DNA of 64,000 bases from Lasiosphaeris hirsuta. Its lineage: Eukaryota; Ascomycota; Sordariomycetes; Sordariales; Lasiosphaeriaceae. The number at the start of each line of letters is the position of its first letter. Position 1 is the stretch's first letter. Shown here piece by piece: positions 24,301 to 34,870 of this stretch. Location: contig JAUKUA010000001.1 in assembly GCA_030549175.1 (NCBI GenBank), positions 1,736,001 through 1,800,000 of the forward strand, written 5' to 3'. A program made the translations under genes and the position numbers. Below the pieces are notes generated by a model, which made no database searches, was not told where the DNA came from, and saw only the letters and a program-made list of their open reading frames with translations.

Positions 24301-24441
24301 TGTGGGATGACAGCCCAGGATTACCCCAAGGCCCGCGAGCGCTTGGAGGAGCTGAAGCGATCGGGTAAATCCCGAGCAAGAGAGCGCATCTCGCGGAGCA
24401 AGATTGGGAAGCAGCAAGAGGGAGAGTGTGCTGTGATGTGA
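21318..24441 (+). CDS. SKT5/CHS4-like chitin synthase regulator with Sel1 repeats
   Basis: Likely activator of a class IV (Chs3-type) chitin synthase at sites of wall growth, by homology to yeast Skt5/Chs4. Exons 21318-21843, 21898-24246 and 24314-24441 give about 1000 aa; introns are 54 and 67 bp. Residues 1 to about 620 are disordered and rich in Pro, Gly, Gln, Tyr and Arg (GRGGRGG, PPGPPGP). A conserved start ITIDELERLRATVKQDP at about 627 leads into Sel1-type repeats from about 697 to 965 (AFSLYQSAAKLGHAAAAYR, AIQWYKRAATLGDTPAMYK, AIGWLKRAAERA, RLSIMWYSRAAMQEEHQ, AYLWARKAATAGLAKAEYA, DAKRWYWRAAAQDYPKARE). The protein ends CAVM, a CaaX box for prenylation, as in yeast Chs4. It is about 300 residues longer than yeast Skt5, mostly in the disordered part. 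Confidence 0.9.
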
Positions 24442-25665
24442 GCCCACCCACGTACGGTATGTTTGGCGCGGAAGGGGGTACGTCGAGAGAGGGGATTAGG
24501 TGTCTCTGCCTGGAATTCGGGCGTTTCGGATGCATGTTCTGCGTTGGGGGGTTGCGATCAAGAGGATAGTAACCATGCCGGGGTGAAGACAGGAAAGAAA
24601 AGCATGCTTTTCGCAAAGGGCATCTCAACAGCAAAGGGGGGGGGGGGTTCTTCCTAAAACTTTACCCTGTAAACATGGGCAGCTTGAAGTAGTGTATATG
24701 TACCACCATCTACAGCGATAAATGAGGCTATTTAGAACAGGCATGAAGAGGGTGGCGCCTGGGGGATGGCAAGACAAACCGACTTGGGCTTGTGGGGATT
24801 GCAGTAAACATCTAGATATTGTCTTGCTTGGCCTTTGGGTTGAGTGAGACCCGACTCAGTGAGAGTGCACTTCACCACCTAGCACATAGTCACATCATCG
24901 CATATCTATGTTTCTTTGCGAAGATCAGAAATCACTTTTACATTTACTCTGACAAAATCGTCCATCCAGCTATCTACTTTATCCCCCAACCATTTCCAGT
25001 CCCAGAGAGAAAGAAAAATATCCCCAATCCCAGATCCTAGCCTGAAGTCCAGCCCCTCAAACCTAAATAGAGGAGATCCATCAACCAGCATGGAAAGGAA
25101 GTAACAAGGTATAGAAAAGATGGCCACTTGTGGGGGAGTTATACGCAACCCCAAGCCGATCCCTGCTGAACCATCCAGCCTGTCTGATATCCTGAGTGAC
25201 TCAAAGAAACAAACCAAACTCGAAAACCCATGCTCCACCTTTTCCTTGTTATGTGAAATACGTCGTCTGGTCTTCCAGTTTTGTGGCCGTCGTCAGTGGG
25301 GAGAAACGCTTGCGCTGTCGAAACAAGACAACTCGAATATGTACCGATTGGGGTTGGATTTGGACGGAGAGGCAAGTGTCCTCGGACGTACTGGAGGATT
25401 GGATCCCCCGCCAACGCCCGTCTCAGAATGAATGTGATGCAATGTAAGGAAAACAGAAAGCAGTCCGCGAAATATGTGAGATAGTCCATCATCGGTGCCG
25501 TTGCTGTGGTGGTCCAGTGTCGTCATTACCACCCAACGAGCAAATGACCTGAGCGCCTAGGATGGCAAGGACATAAGAGATTCGAAGGTTTTGTGCCGTG
25601 GCCAGTAGGTCAGAGAGATGGTACCAAAGATGTGTTGTGTTCCGTCTCCGGAGGGCTGTTTGCGA
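24442..25665. other. Convergent 3' spacer, 1.2 kb
   Basis: Between the stops of the chitin synthase regulator and the RRM gene. A 10-bp G run at about 24638-24647 lies in the presumed 3' region of the regulator. No gene supported. Confidence 0.4.
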
Positions 25666-28600
25666 TTAAGACGATGCGCCGCGCTTCTTGTATCTGCCTC
25701 CTCTTTTGCCCCCGCGCTTTCCACATCTGTTGGTGGTGCCAGCACTGCTGGCTTTGCCCTCCGACTGGACATCATTTTCTCTCATCGGGGGTGAGACGAC
25801 GTCATGAGACGCCTTACCCTTCTCCTCCGTTGTCTCGACAGTGGTGCTCTTAACCTCAGCGCTGCAAGCGTCAGTATTGCCAATATTAGCGTCTTGTGCT
25901 GCCGTGGGCTTGTCACTCGTGGTCTTGGTTTGGGCAGGAGCTCCAGGAGGAGACTTCTGCGAGCTACCCTGAGACTTGGACTTTTCGTTATCGGTCGCGG
26001 GAGGGGAGTCGAGCTTTGGTTTGACCTTTGCGTTGGTCGGGGGCGAGTTCCCACGCGAAGAGAAGCTGGATCTGGCACTGAAGTATCTGCTTAATGTTAG
26101 CATGATAGGAAACACACTAGGTAGTGGGACAGTAGTTTAAGAAGACTTACTCGCTGTCACGATTCGAATGGGCTGACACCCGTTGGACATTGTTGTCCTG
26201 TGGGTTCTCACCCAGAGCAGGCAGCGCCGAGCTCTTCGGCGGACTTCTATCTGGTGACTTAATAACGACCTTTGGCAGAGACAGGCCCTGTGGACTAATT
26301 CTGCCCTCTGATGGCTTGCGCGGCCAAGGGTCAAATGTCTTGGGGAGACCCCGGAAGCTACCGTGGTGATTAGCATCGTCTGACTGCCCAAGCATCTCCC
26401 CTGGCTCGGGATTTGCCGCCTTCTGTTTGCCCTTTCTCGTGGATGTAGACTCGCTATCGGTCGACAGCTCATTCTCGGTGTTGAACAGATTCTGAAGATG
26501 AGAGACAGCCTTGACGCGGGTTTTGGTAGCGCGCAGAGCACCGGATTTACCAACACGATATCTCAGGTCGGCCGGAACTTGAAGGCCGCTATTGTTGTCA
26601 TGCTGGGCGTGCGACTTCTGTTGAGGCTCCGTAACTGCAAGCGGCTTGTCGCTGTCCGCGGCCAAATCAGTCTGGGAGTCGTCTCCGGGAGCCTTCCCAA
26701 GGTTAGATGGCTTTTTGGGCCCGTTTGACTTTGCCTTTTTCTTGCCCTGTGCGGCGGAACCGCTGGCCAGTTTGGTTTGGGTGGTGGGGATGCTGCCCCG
26801 AGCAAGCGGCTCAATGTTGCTCTCTGCGGGAAGAGAAGGAGTTGACGGACGAGAGCCATCAGATTGAGTGCCCTTCTTGTTCTTGTTCCGTTTGTTGTTG
26901 TTTTTCTTCTTAGGCTTCTCTACCAAGAGTGCCTGCAGCTCAATCTTGTGGAGCTCCTCCTGATGAACCTCAATGGAGGACCTCTCGGGCGGCGGCGGCG
27001 TGTACAGATGGTGAAACCGGCCGGCGGCGGGACCTTTCCAATTATCCTAGAATTGGTTAGTAGCCGCATCTTGATGAAGTGTTGAAACTTCAGAAACTGC
27101 CTGAGCAGCCGTATCGACACCCTCTACAGTGGCAGCGCCTTCCGTGGCAGCATCGCCATCTTGATCTTGCCATTCTAGAAAGACTGGATGACGTTCGTAC
27201 GGGCGGCGGCGGATCACCGTTTGGTTCATAAAGTCAGGCTCCATTCGGATGTCTTGGCTGGCGTAGCGATAGCGGGAAGGCTCCGGCTTCAAAGAAGAAT
27301 CGGCAGTCTTGACACTCTTTGGTTCCTCCTTTTGCTCCTCGGAGGAGGTAGACATCTCCTCCGCGACAGCGGTCTCTTTGGGAGCCGGAGAAGAGCCTAG
27401 GGCGGCGAGAGCCTCCTTGATGAACTCGGGCTCGTCGCCTGAGGAAGCAGACTGGTCAAGGGTGGGACGAATATCACTCGGCTGTGCTGACTCTTTCGTC
27501 TTGCCGGCACTGGGAGACTCGATCTGCTTGGGCGGGGTTCTAGTGGGACGGTTAGGGAGACGGATTCGAATGTCCTGTCTGCCCAAGTTATCGTTGAGCT
27601 CGGGAGACTTCTCTCGGTTGGGCAGTGCCTCCTCAGGAGATTGCTTGGACTGCATGTTGTGCTCCATGGCCTGCTGGGTGGCAGGAAGCGGAGTATCTTG
27701 CGGCGCATATGCCTGTCGGTGCGGCGGCCGATCCATAGGAAACTGAGTGAGGTGCGGCGGCAAGCCATAGCCCATGGGCATTGGGAAGTTCGGATACCCC
27801 CAATGTGGAGGGGGTGGGGGGTATGGATACGGCGGCGCATACATTCCAGGAGGGCCTGTTGGCTGGAACGACGGGGCGTATGGGTTGCGACCTCCGGCGC
27901 CAACCTCTACACCAGGTGCGCCAGTTGTGCTGTAGGGCGGAGGAGCATGTATGAGTTGTGAATGTCCCGGCTGGGGCATGAAGTATCCCGGATGGCCATC
28001 AGACGGACCGAATCGGAAACCAGCAGGTTGTCCGCGCGGGGGGATGAACTGACCATGCGGAGGCGGGTGTCCATACTGGGGTGGATATCCATGATGAGGC
28101 TGAGAAATAGGATGTCCCGATGGAGAGGGAACATGGGGAACGTTCGAGTATCCGTTGGACGGAATTCTGGGTTCGCCACAAGACTCGATAACCTGCGGTT
28201 TAGTAGACGGCGGCTCCAACCCACCCAGCATGCCGCTGCAAACCCGTCGCATAGATTCGCCCACGAAAGGGTCAGCCAAGACTGGTTGGTTTTTGACAAT
28301 GCGTGGGCTACCATCACTGAAGCCTATCTTGCTCTCCGAGAAGCCTGACGGTCGGCGTTTTCCCGATTTGGAGTTGGGAAGTGCAGCCTTGTGGGGGACC
28401 GGGGGAACCGCGGCGCTGGCAGGGTTGGGCGGCTGTTGAGGGTTCTGATGCTGCTGAGCGCCGTGTTGATCTGGATAACACTGGTGGTGGTACTGCTGCG
28501 CAAGACGCTCCACGTCCTCGGGTGACAACGGCTGCACGGGGATGTGGGGAGGTCCAGTCATCGAAGTCCGACGGCGCATCTCATCGTACGAGGCATGATG

Positions 28601-30633
28601 CTGGGGCTTCTTGTAGAACCTGGAATAGAACGGAAACGAGACCCTCGCGCGATTGCTGAGGCCGGGGATTTCTGTGTTGTTGGTATGTTGCACTGTCGCA
28701 GCGACTGGCTCGGTTGATTCGAACGTAACGAGGGCAGCCCAAAGGGGAAGGCGTTTTGCTATGTTGTGTGACAACTCGCAATCCTCGACCTTTCCCCAAC
28801 GGCTGTAATACCTCTCAAGCATGTCAATCTTCTGGGCGGCGGTCAGATGGACGTTGAGTCCAGTGATGTAGATGGAGCGTGATTGGCGCTCACATCTAGA
28901 GCAATCACAGGAGAGGTAGTCCTCGAACAGGCCAGCCTTGTATCTGTTGCGGCAGTCCAACGGGACCGGTTCCCGCTCGCGGCGAGGCCCGCGTTGCTGG
29001 CGCTCCAAAGGCGGTTCGGGGTAGTAGTTGCCGCTACCACCGCTGCCCTGATGGCTGGCATGGATATAAAGACGGTTCTGGCGGAAGTCGCTACTGCTTC
29101 CGTGTGCTGTAGATCCCTGCTGTTTGTGGCCTTTCTTGGACGGCTTCCCGTAGACTTGCTTGGACTCAGTGGGCCGATTGCTGTTTCCATAGGAAGGAGC
29201 CGAAGCATGGATTGCCTCGGCAGGAAGGGCCTGGGCCGCTGTGGTGGACTCCTCAGATGAGAGGCTCACATCAGGCACCTCGGGTTGCGGCTTCTTGAGA
29301 TCCTGAGACAAGTCAGCCTGAGCCGCTGGCTGGCCAGGAGACAATGCTTCGGGTCTGTGGCGCGAAGGTAAACGGGAAGGGCCAGCTGTCACATTAGGAA
29401 TCTGGAGATCAGCCAGCTTCAGGTCTGCAGGAACCGGACCTGACTTGGAGGACTGATGGCGACTCTTCCTTGTCTGATGAGTCGGGCGCTCGTCAAGCAC
29501 AAGCTGCCCTTTCGCCGTGTCTTCATCTTTGCTGGATTCTGCGGCGGTTGGGTTATCGAGGGTCGAGGTGCCCATGGCCGCCTCTAGCGGAACCGAGACA
29601 GATCGCTGTTCCTCTAGAATGGGAGCCAGACCCCCGAGAATAGGAGCAAGGCTCGTGGAGGGCCTCAACGGTTTGAAGGGTTTCAAGGGCAACGCCGAAA
29701 TTGCTCCATCTGGGGCATGTCAGCTATTCTGGTCTAGAGGTTTGCCGAGAGCAAAGACTTACCGCCCAAAGCCGCCCACGTATCCTCCGGCGTCGTAGTA
29801 ACTTCACTGGAAGGTCTGTTGTTCGCTCCATTCTTGCTGTTCTTAGCTTGCTTTCGGCCGTTCTTTTTGCTTTTGCGCGGTGGCTGGGAATCCTGATTGT
29901 CCTGGGGCTTGGGATCAAAGTAATAGTCGTGCCAGTGGTGGAGCTCGCCGCGGAGCACATCCAGTGCCTTGGGACCACAGTCGCCAATATTCTCCCAATC
30001 CTTCTTCGCGAAGACACAAAGAATGTCGTGGGTCTTGTCCCAGGCGCCCAGCTGGTCGAGGTTGGCTTTATGCGTGAGCCACTTGTAGGCCCAGTCGGTG
30101 ACAATGTCGTACTGGCCCTGGTCGAAGCCACCGTCAGGGCTGTTCTCATTGTTCTCGTTGCAGATTTGCTTGATGACAGCCCACAGATTCCAGGCGCCCT
30201 CAAAATACAGATCATGGGAATCGAAGAAATCATACATGTGCTCCCACATGACAGGGCGCGCAATTGACTTGGACTCCTCGGGGTAGTCCTTGCGGATGGC
30301 ATCAACCTTGGCCTGGATTTGGGCCTGGTCCCATGCCACAGCATCGCGCTTGGGGAGAACGTGCTGCAGCGAGCGCTTCTCTCGAACTTGCTCGTTTAGG
30401 GAAAAGATGCAGTTGGAGCCCGCGGGTATGGTGGTGTAGAGGCTCACGCCCGGCATCATCACCTTCTTCTTGTTGATTGTCACACCCAGGTGGGTGCTCA
30501 CTCCAGAAAACACCATCTCCTTTCCAGCCTGGGATCTTAGCAGTGATCCCAAGGATAGCAAAACTGCTGGAGATACCGGTGCCGAGGACGGGCTGATGTC
30601 TCCGGGGCTGCGATGAGCACTGGGATGACCCAT
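25666..30633 (-). CDS. Large, mostly disordered protein with an RRM domain
   Basis: Not recognised as a named gene. Exons 29763-30633, about 27128-29709, 26151-27046 and 25666-26086 give about 1589 aa. Introns at 29710-29762 (GCTGAC branch) and 26087-26150 (GCTAAC branch) are clear. The third has a strong acceptor at 27047 (TACTAAC...TAG), but its donor may be GTAGAG (27127) or GTTTCT (27097); both keep frame. Residues 1-240 form a globular-looking region (VMWEHMYDFFDSHDLYFEGAW, WAYKWLTHKANLDQLGAWDK). An RRM-like fold lies at about 569-650 (SIYITGLNVHLTAAQKIDML, WAALVTFES), preceded by a CDCSRC cluster. Long Pro/Gln/Gly/Tyr-rich tracts and a conserved-looking GPAAGRFHHLYTPPPPERSS motif follow. 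The C-terminus is Lys/Arg/Gly-rich (RCGKRGGKRGGRYKKRG). Role in RNA binding is inferred from the RRM only. Confidence 0.8.
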
Positions 30634-32241
30634 GTCTTAATAGTCCCGGTGTCTTGCTTGTTGTGGTTTGCAGCAAACACTTGGTTGGCAAACTTGGGGG
30701 TAGTTGAGCTTGGTCGCTTCCGATAGTTGGCCAGGACCGAAGAAGCAACAACCTAACGCTTGGGAGAGGGTCGATTATGGCGGAATCGACGAAGAGAATT
30801 GGTCAAGTGGATAACCAAAGCAAACCAAAAATATGGTGAGCTTCGAAACGTGATGCTTCGACGGTTTGCTTAGCTAGATCCCGAAGGGATATCTTAGGTG
30901 AGATCCTGAAGTGAGAAGGCAAGTATTTGGTAGTCTGCTCAGCGAGATGCAAAGACAGCAAGGTTTGAAGGTTGAGGGTGTGGCTGTTTTTGGCTCTGAA
31001 ATCCGAGAAATTTGCTTCTCCTTGAGAATCACAGAGGCAGCGAGAGTTGAACCCAAAGCCTAAAGGTGAAAAGAAAGTGTTACAAAAAAAAAAAAAAATG
31101 TGGGCAGCAAAGAAGTAGGCTGGGCAGGGTGGGGGAAAACAAGTGGGAGGGCGGGAGCCGCCAATAGTGGCGGCAGAGTTGGTTGCAGAGTTGGCGAGAG
31201 CTCGCGGCGTGGGTACCCACAGTTCGGGCAGGAGCTCGCGCTCTGTCGACGGGGGTTCGGGAGAGGGGGATTTGGCAAAACTCACAGTGGTGGCAGTCTG
31301 GCAGGAAGGCACTCGCGGCGTCGCGGGCAGTCCAGCTGGCGAGACCTCGCAGAGGGAACACGGCTAGAATACGCGGTGAGAACACGCGGTAAGACGCGGC
31401 AAGTGCTCTCGGCGAGCCAAGTTGGTGAGAGCTTGCAAGAGCACGCAGTGAGAACACGGCGAGCCAACTTTGTGAGAACTTGCAGTGAGAGCTCGCAGCG
31501 GGAGCTCACGGCGAGGATAGCCCAGTTGAGAGCTAGAAGTCAGTAACGAAACGATTTTCGCGGGTAGAACCTGTTCCTGAGCAAGATTCGGAAGTCGGTG
31601 AGGTGTGCTTTTGCGGTTTTGCACACGGGGATTTGGAAGGGGTTGTTGACAGAGGTACAATCGCACAAAATCGGTGACGAGAGTGTGAGGAAGGGCATGT
31701 GGTGGCGGGAGAAAGGGTGGTGGGTTTTAGGGTCCAGGCAAGATGGCTTGCGGTGGTGTGGTTATATTTTTGGGCGCAACACAATAACAGATCCTATTGT
31801 TCTCGCCGCGCGCCGTGGGCAGTGAATGGACCCTTAGTGTGTAAATGGACCGTGGATAGGCAGGAGCCCAATTGCGGTCAGAATTTCCTGGCCGGCTAGA
31901 AGAGCGGGACCACAAAGTTTTAGTGCACCAATGTTCTCACAACCTTCTTAGCGGGTAGCCCACGCCTTTCAAAGAAATGTATCCCACCTTGCATCACAAG
32001 AGCAGAGCTGACCGAGACCTTCTTACCGTCCAAAGGAATCCACAATGCCCCTTCATCATAATACACAGCACTCCGTCATCAGAATAGAAACCCTTGCCAT
32101 AGGCGCCACTTGGCGTGGAATTTGCCAGAAGACAGAAACCACCATCGCTGGCTTTTAATACAAGTACATAGAGAGGGGGAGTAATTTAACGTTTCCGTCG
32201 CGCCGTCCAAAGCCAAGAGGTAGAGCAAATCAAAAAGACAT
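30634..32241. other. Upstream region of the RRM gene, with degenerate repeats
   Basis: A 1.6-kb spacer between the RRM gene start and the FMP46 stop. It contains an A15 tract at 31084-31098 and a block of imperfect GAGARCWYGC-type repeats at about 31195-31517. No gene supported. Confidence 0.45.
31195..31517. repeat. Degenerate short repeat array
   Basis: Variants of a unit of about 12-15 bp (gagagctcgcggcg, gagaacacgcggt, gagagcttgcaag, gagaacacggcgag, gagaacttgcagtg, gagagctcgcagcg) recur roughly ten times over 320 bp with irregular spacing. Many units hold a GAGCTC palindrome. It could be a decayed minisatellite or a cluster of protein-binding sites; no known family is assigned. Confidence 0.6.
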
Positions 32242-32799
32242 TCAGCTCTCTTTCGGAAGAGCATTCAGCATCTTCAGAATCGCCGACTCTTCTGATCCAG
32301 CATATACCTTTCCGTTGTTCCAGTCAACAATCTGTGCACCACGAGCAGCCGAGTTAGACATTTCATCCAAATCGCAGAGGACGGGGGATGCGCACCACAG
32401 GTCTGTTGAGGTTCTCGGCGCTTTCCTTGAACAACTTGAGGGCCTCTGTGGTATTGTGGGCGCCCTTGACGATCGTGGAGATACCTGCCTGGCCGGCATA
32501 GTCGAGGATGGTCACGAGCTGGTGGGTAGTCGGAGCCTCCTCGGTGATAGCAAGCTCAAAGACATCTCTACGGTTGTTTGACTGAGTCGAGTGGTCACCG
32601 GCCTGATCCTCGGTAGCCGACTCAGAAGCACCAGCTGATACTTGCTTAAGCAGGTTCGCTACTCTCACCGAGGCCGGGGAGCTGGCCTTGTGAAAGAGCT
32701 GGATGATGTCGAGAGACTTGTGCTGTGGGTGTTGACAATCGGTCAGCAGCTGCATCAAACGGTGGTCCCGACGCTGGCGCCACTCACAAAGCGGAACAT
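32242..32799 (-). CDS. FMP46: FMP46-like mitochondrial thioredoxin-fold redox protein
   Basis: Putative mitochondrial redox protein of the DUF1687/Fmp46 family; its substrate is unknown. Exons 32788-32799 (four codons, MFRF), 32396-32722 and 32331 down to 32242 give 142 aa. Introns at 32723-32787 (GTGAGT...CACAG) and 32332-32395 (GTGCGC...CACAG) restore HKSLDIIQLFHKASSPASVRVANLLKQ and NRPV|IVDWNNGKVYAG, both family signatures. The short first exon is supported by the splice signals and by the MFR start typical of homologues. The family's redox-active Cys is not obvious in this sequence: LFHKASSPAS has Ser where a CxxC would stand, a point worth noting. The promoter side faces the MITE-like repeat. 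Confidence 0.88.
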
Positions 32800-33748
32800 C
32801 TTGACGGATTGGCTATGAGACGAGAAGACTTGGGTGTTGTGGAGGCGTGATTGTGAAGCTACGATATTCTGGAAGACCGAGTGAAGTCGCAAGCTGAGCT
32901 AAGGCGATGATGTCGTTGCATCGCAATTCTGTGAGCCATATGGCCCAAGCTCCCCTACAGGGGGGGCCTTGCCCGTCTCCCGATTGTCCCGTTCCCAGCC
33001 GAGCAAAGTGACCCCGGTCAGCCACAGCTTCTGCGCAAGCTTCTTCCACGCCGCTAAACCCGTCGCTCCCTAGGTACTTTAGGTAAGGTACAACCAAGCC
33101 TTGTTTGTTTGTTAGCGTGGAACTTCACAAAGCTCGTTATGGAAATGGGAAAGGCCTTGTGAAATGCCAAATTGGTGCTTTATAAGTAAGGCCTTTCCAG
33201 GATGGGGAAAGGCCAGAATACCCTTTTTTTTTTATACGACAAAGGCCTTACCAGAGCTTTCATAGTCTTGGCGAGAGTGTCACGCGCTAACAAACAAACC
33301 AGGATTGGATTGTATGTACCTTACGCAGTGAGGCAGCCCTGCGAACGAATGAGCTCTACTCCATGGCTGTCTCAGATGCCAAGACTGTTTTCTTTGATGG
33401 AGAATCACGGAATGTCCGTAGCACACCAAGAAACCCCAATGCCATCAAAGTCGTGACTCAAACGCGAGGCTATGCCAGGGCCGACATACTTGAAGCTCCA
33501 ACTATCAGGGTCCATGAAGTACATACATGGACACAACCGACATGAACCCTTACCCCCGCGGCGAACCCAACATAGTTATACGGGGGGAACCTAAGCAGGA
33601 TGACGTCGGATAGATGACCGCGACGATATCAGGTATATATTTTTCATGGTGGCCCCGAGCCTCTCTACTACGTGCTAGGGCTTTACACATCGCAAATTGC
33701 GCAAAGCTTTGACATATCAGTCAATCATATACATATACATACTTCACC
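32800..33748. other. Divergent spacer containing a MITE-like repeat
   Basis: Between the FMP46 start and the SMP-like gene start. About a quarter of it is the inverted-repeat element at 33083-33324. The rest shows no gene. Confidence 0.5.
33083..33324. mobile_element. MITE-like, near-palindromic inverted-repeat element
   Basis: The left end (33083-33118) and the reverse complement of the right end (33281-33324) share GTAAGGTACA at the tip and GTTTGTTTGTTAGCG further in, with a short indel between. Inner parts are also related in inverted orientation (AAAGCTC and AAGGCCTT on both arms), so the 242-bp unit could fold on itself. No open frame is inside and no clear target-site duplication was seen. 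This fits a miniature inverted-repeat transposable element, but copy number is unknown. Confidence 0.6.
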
Positions 33749-34216
33749 ATGTCTAGAAACGCCAAGGCCTCGGAGCAGCAGTCAGACACGCGGTTCGACG
33801 AGGGTACCGCGAACTCTCATCCTGCCAACGATTCGAGTAAGATTTTATTCACCCATAACAAAGTGGATGGGGAAAAACTGACCGGAAATTCTAGAGGACC
33901 CAAGATCAATCGCGAACCGCTTGGCGGCAGCAGAGGTGGTCAATGGGATCCTTTCCAAAACCGGAGGGCCGAAGCTAATCTCGAAGCAGAACCAAGAAGA
34001 GCCGAAAGATGATAAAGAGACTGCCTTGCACGAAAAAGACCCAACTCTTCCGGTTTGTCCTCCCCCCAATGTGGCTCGCGATAATTCAGAATGCCAACAC
34101 CATGATAAGCCAAATCGCACGGGGGCGAACCCTCGAGGGGAGCCAAGATCGATGCCAAGATCCAGGCCGAGGAGGAGGAGCTGATGAAGAAAATGGGCGA
34201 GAAGCCTGAGGGATGA
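33749..34216 (+). CDS. Small SMP-like conserved protein, splice model incomplete
   Basis: Exon 1 (33749-33836) encodes MSRNAKASEQQSDTRFDEGT and ANSHPANDS. A 58-bp intron (33837-33894, GTAAGA...CTGAC...CTAG) leads to DPRSIANRLAAAEVVNGILS, KTGGPKLISK and DKETALHEKDPTLP. These resemble fungal proteins with a seed-maturation-protein (SMP)-like motif, often stress- or spore-associated (from memory). A last exon at 34110-34216 gives SHGGEPSRGAKIDAKIQAEE and LMKKMGEKPEG. The obvious donor GTTTGT at 34053 leaves the wrong phase; only a weak donor GTCCTC at 34057 keeps frame. Otherwise the frame reads on to a stop near 34184. It may therefore be mis-spliced, frameshifted, or have two C-terminal forms. 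Role unknown. Confidence 0.6.
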
Positions 34217-34870
34217 CAAGGCAACCAGAGAAACTGTGAGGCGGCGAGAGCACGAAAACGGCAAGATATTACCGACAGCTATGTGCCACTGTATCGTGCA
34301 ATGCAAACACAAGTACGTAATACCGGCTTGGAGAGGTTTGCTTCGCGCTGTAGGCAGCAGTGAAGAGGTGGTGATAATTCATGATATTTTCTCAACTTTG
34401 GAATAATTAGCAAGTTATGTGGCCCTCCTGACCGCTCGTTTGCTCAGCCAACGTGTCTAGCGCAAAACAGAACTTAGCATTTGAACAACATCGAGCGGAA
34501 CCGGAGCGACGCGGCACAAATGTTGAGATGCAACCATCAAGGTGCGCGTGGCCGATATTTGCAGTTTTCGAAATCCGAGTTGTCAAGTCACTTGCCGCTT
34601 GCAAGCTGCGACGCTCCGGTTCCATAAAAGTAAGTATAAAGCAACGAAGGTGGCGGGATAGAAACTCAATTCCTCAGCACGTTACCGTTCTCACCTCACA
34701 ACAACTCTGCGTTCAAGCTTCTTGCATGCATTGCCGATCGCTCAGAATGCAAACGGGCTTCTAACCTACCAAGCCAACCCCGCGGCTTCAACGTTACCCA
34801 AAAACGCCTTCTCCAACTCAAACTCCCCCACGCAGCGGCCCAGGGCACCGTGCCTCCACCCTCTCCCAAC
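34217..34870. other. Spacer upstream of the amidohydrolase gene
   Basis: Likely promoter and leader of the amidohydrolase, with a CA/CT-rich run just before its ATG. No gene or repeat supported. Confidence 0.4.
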
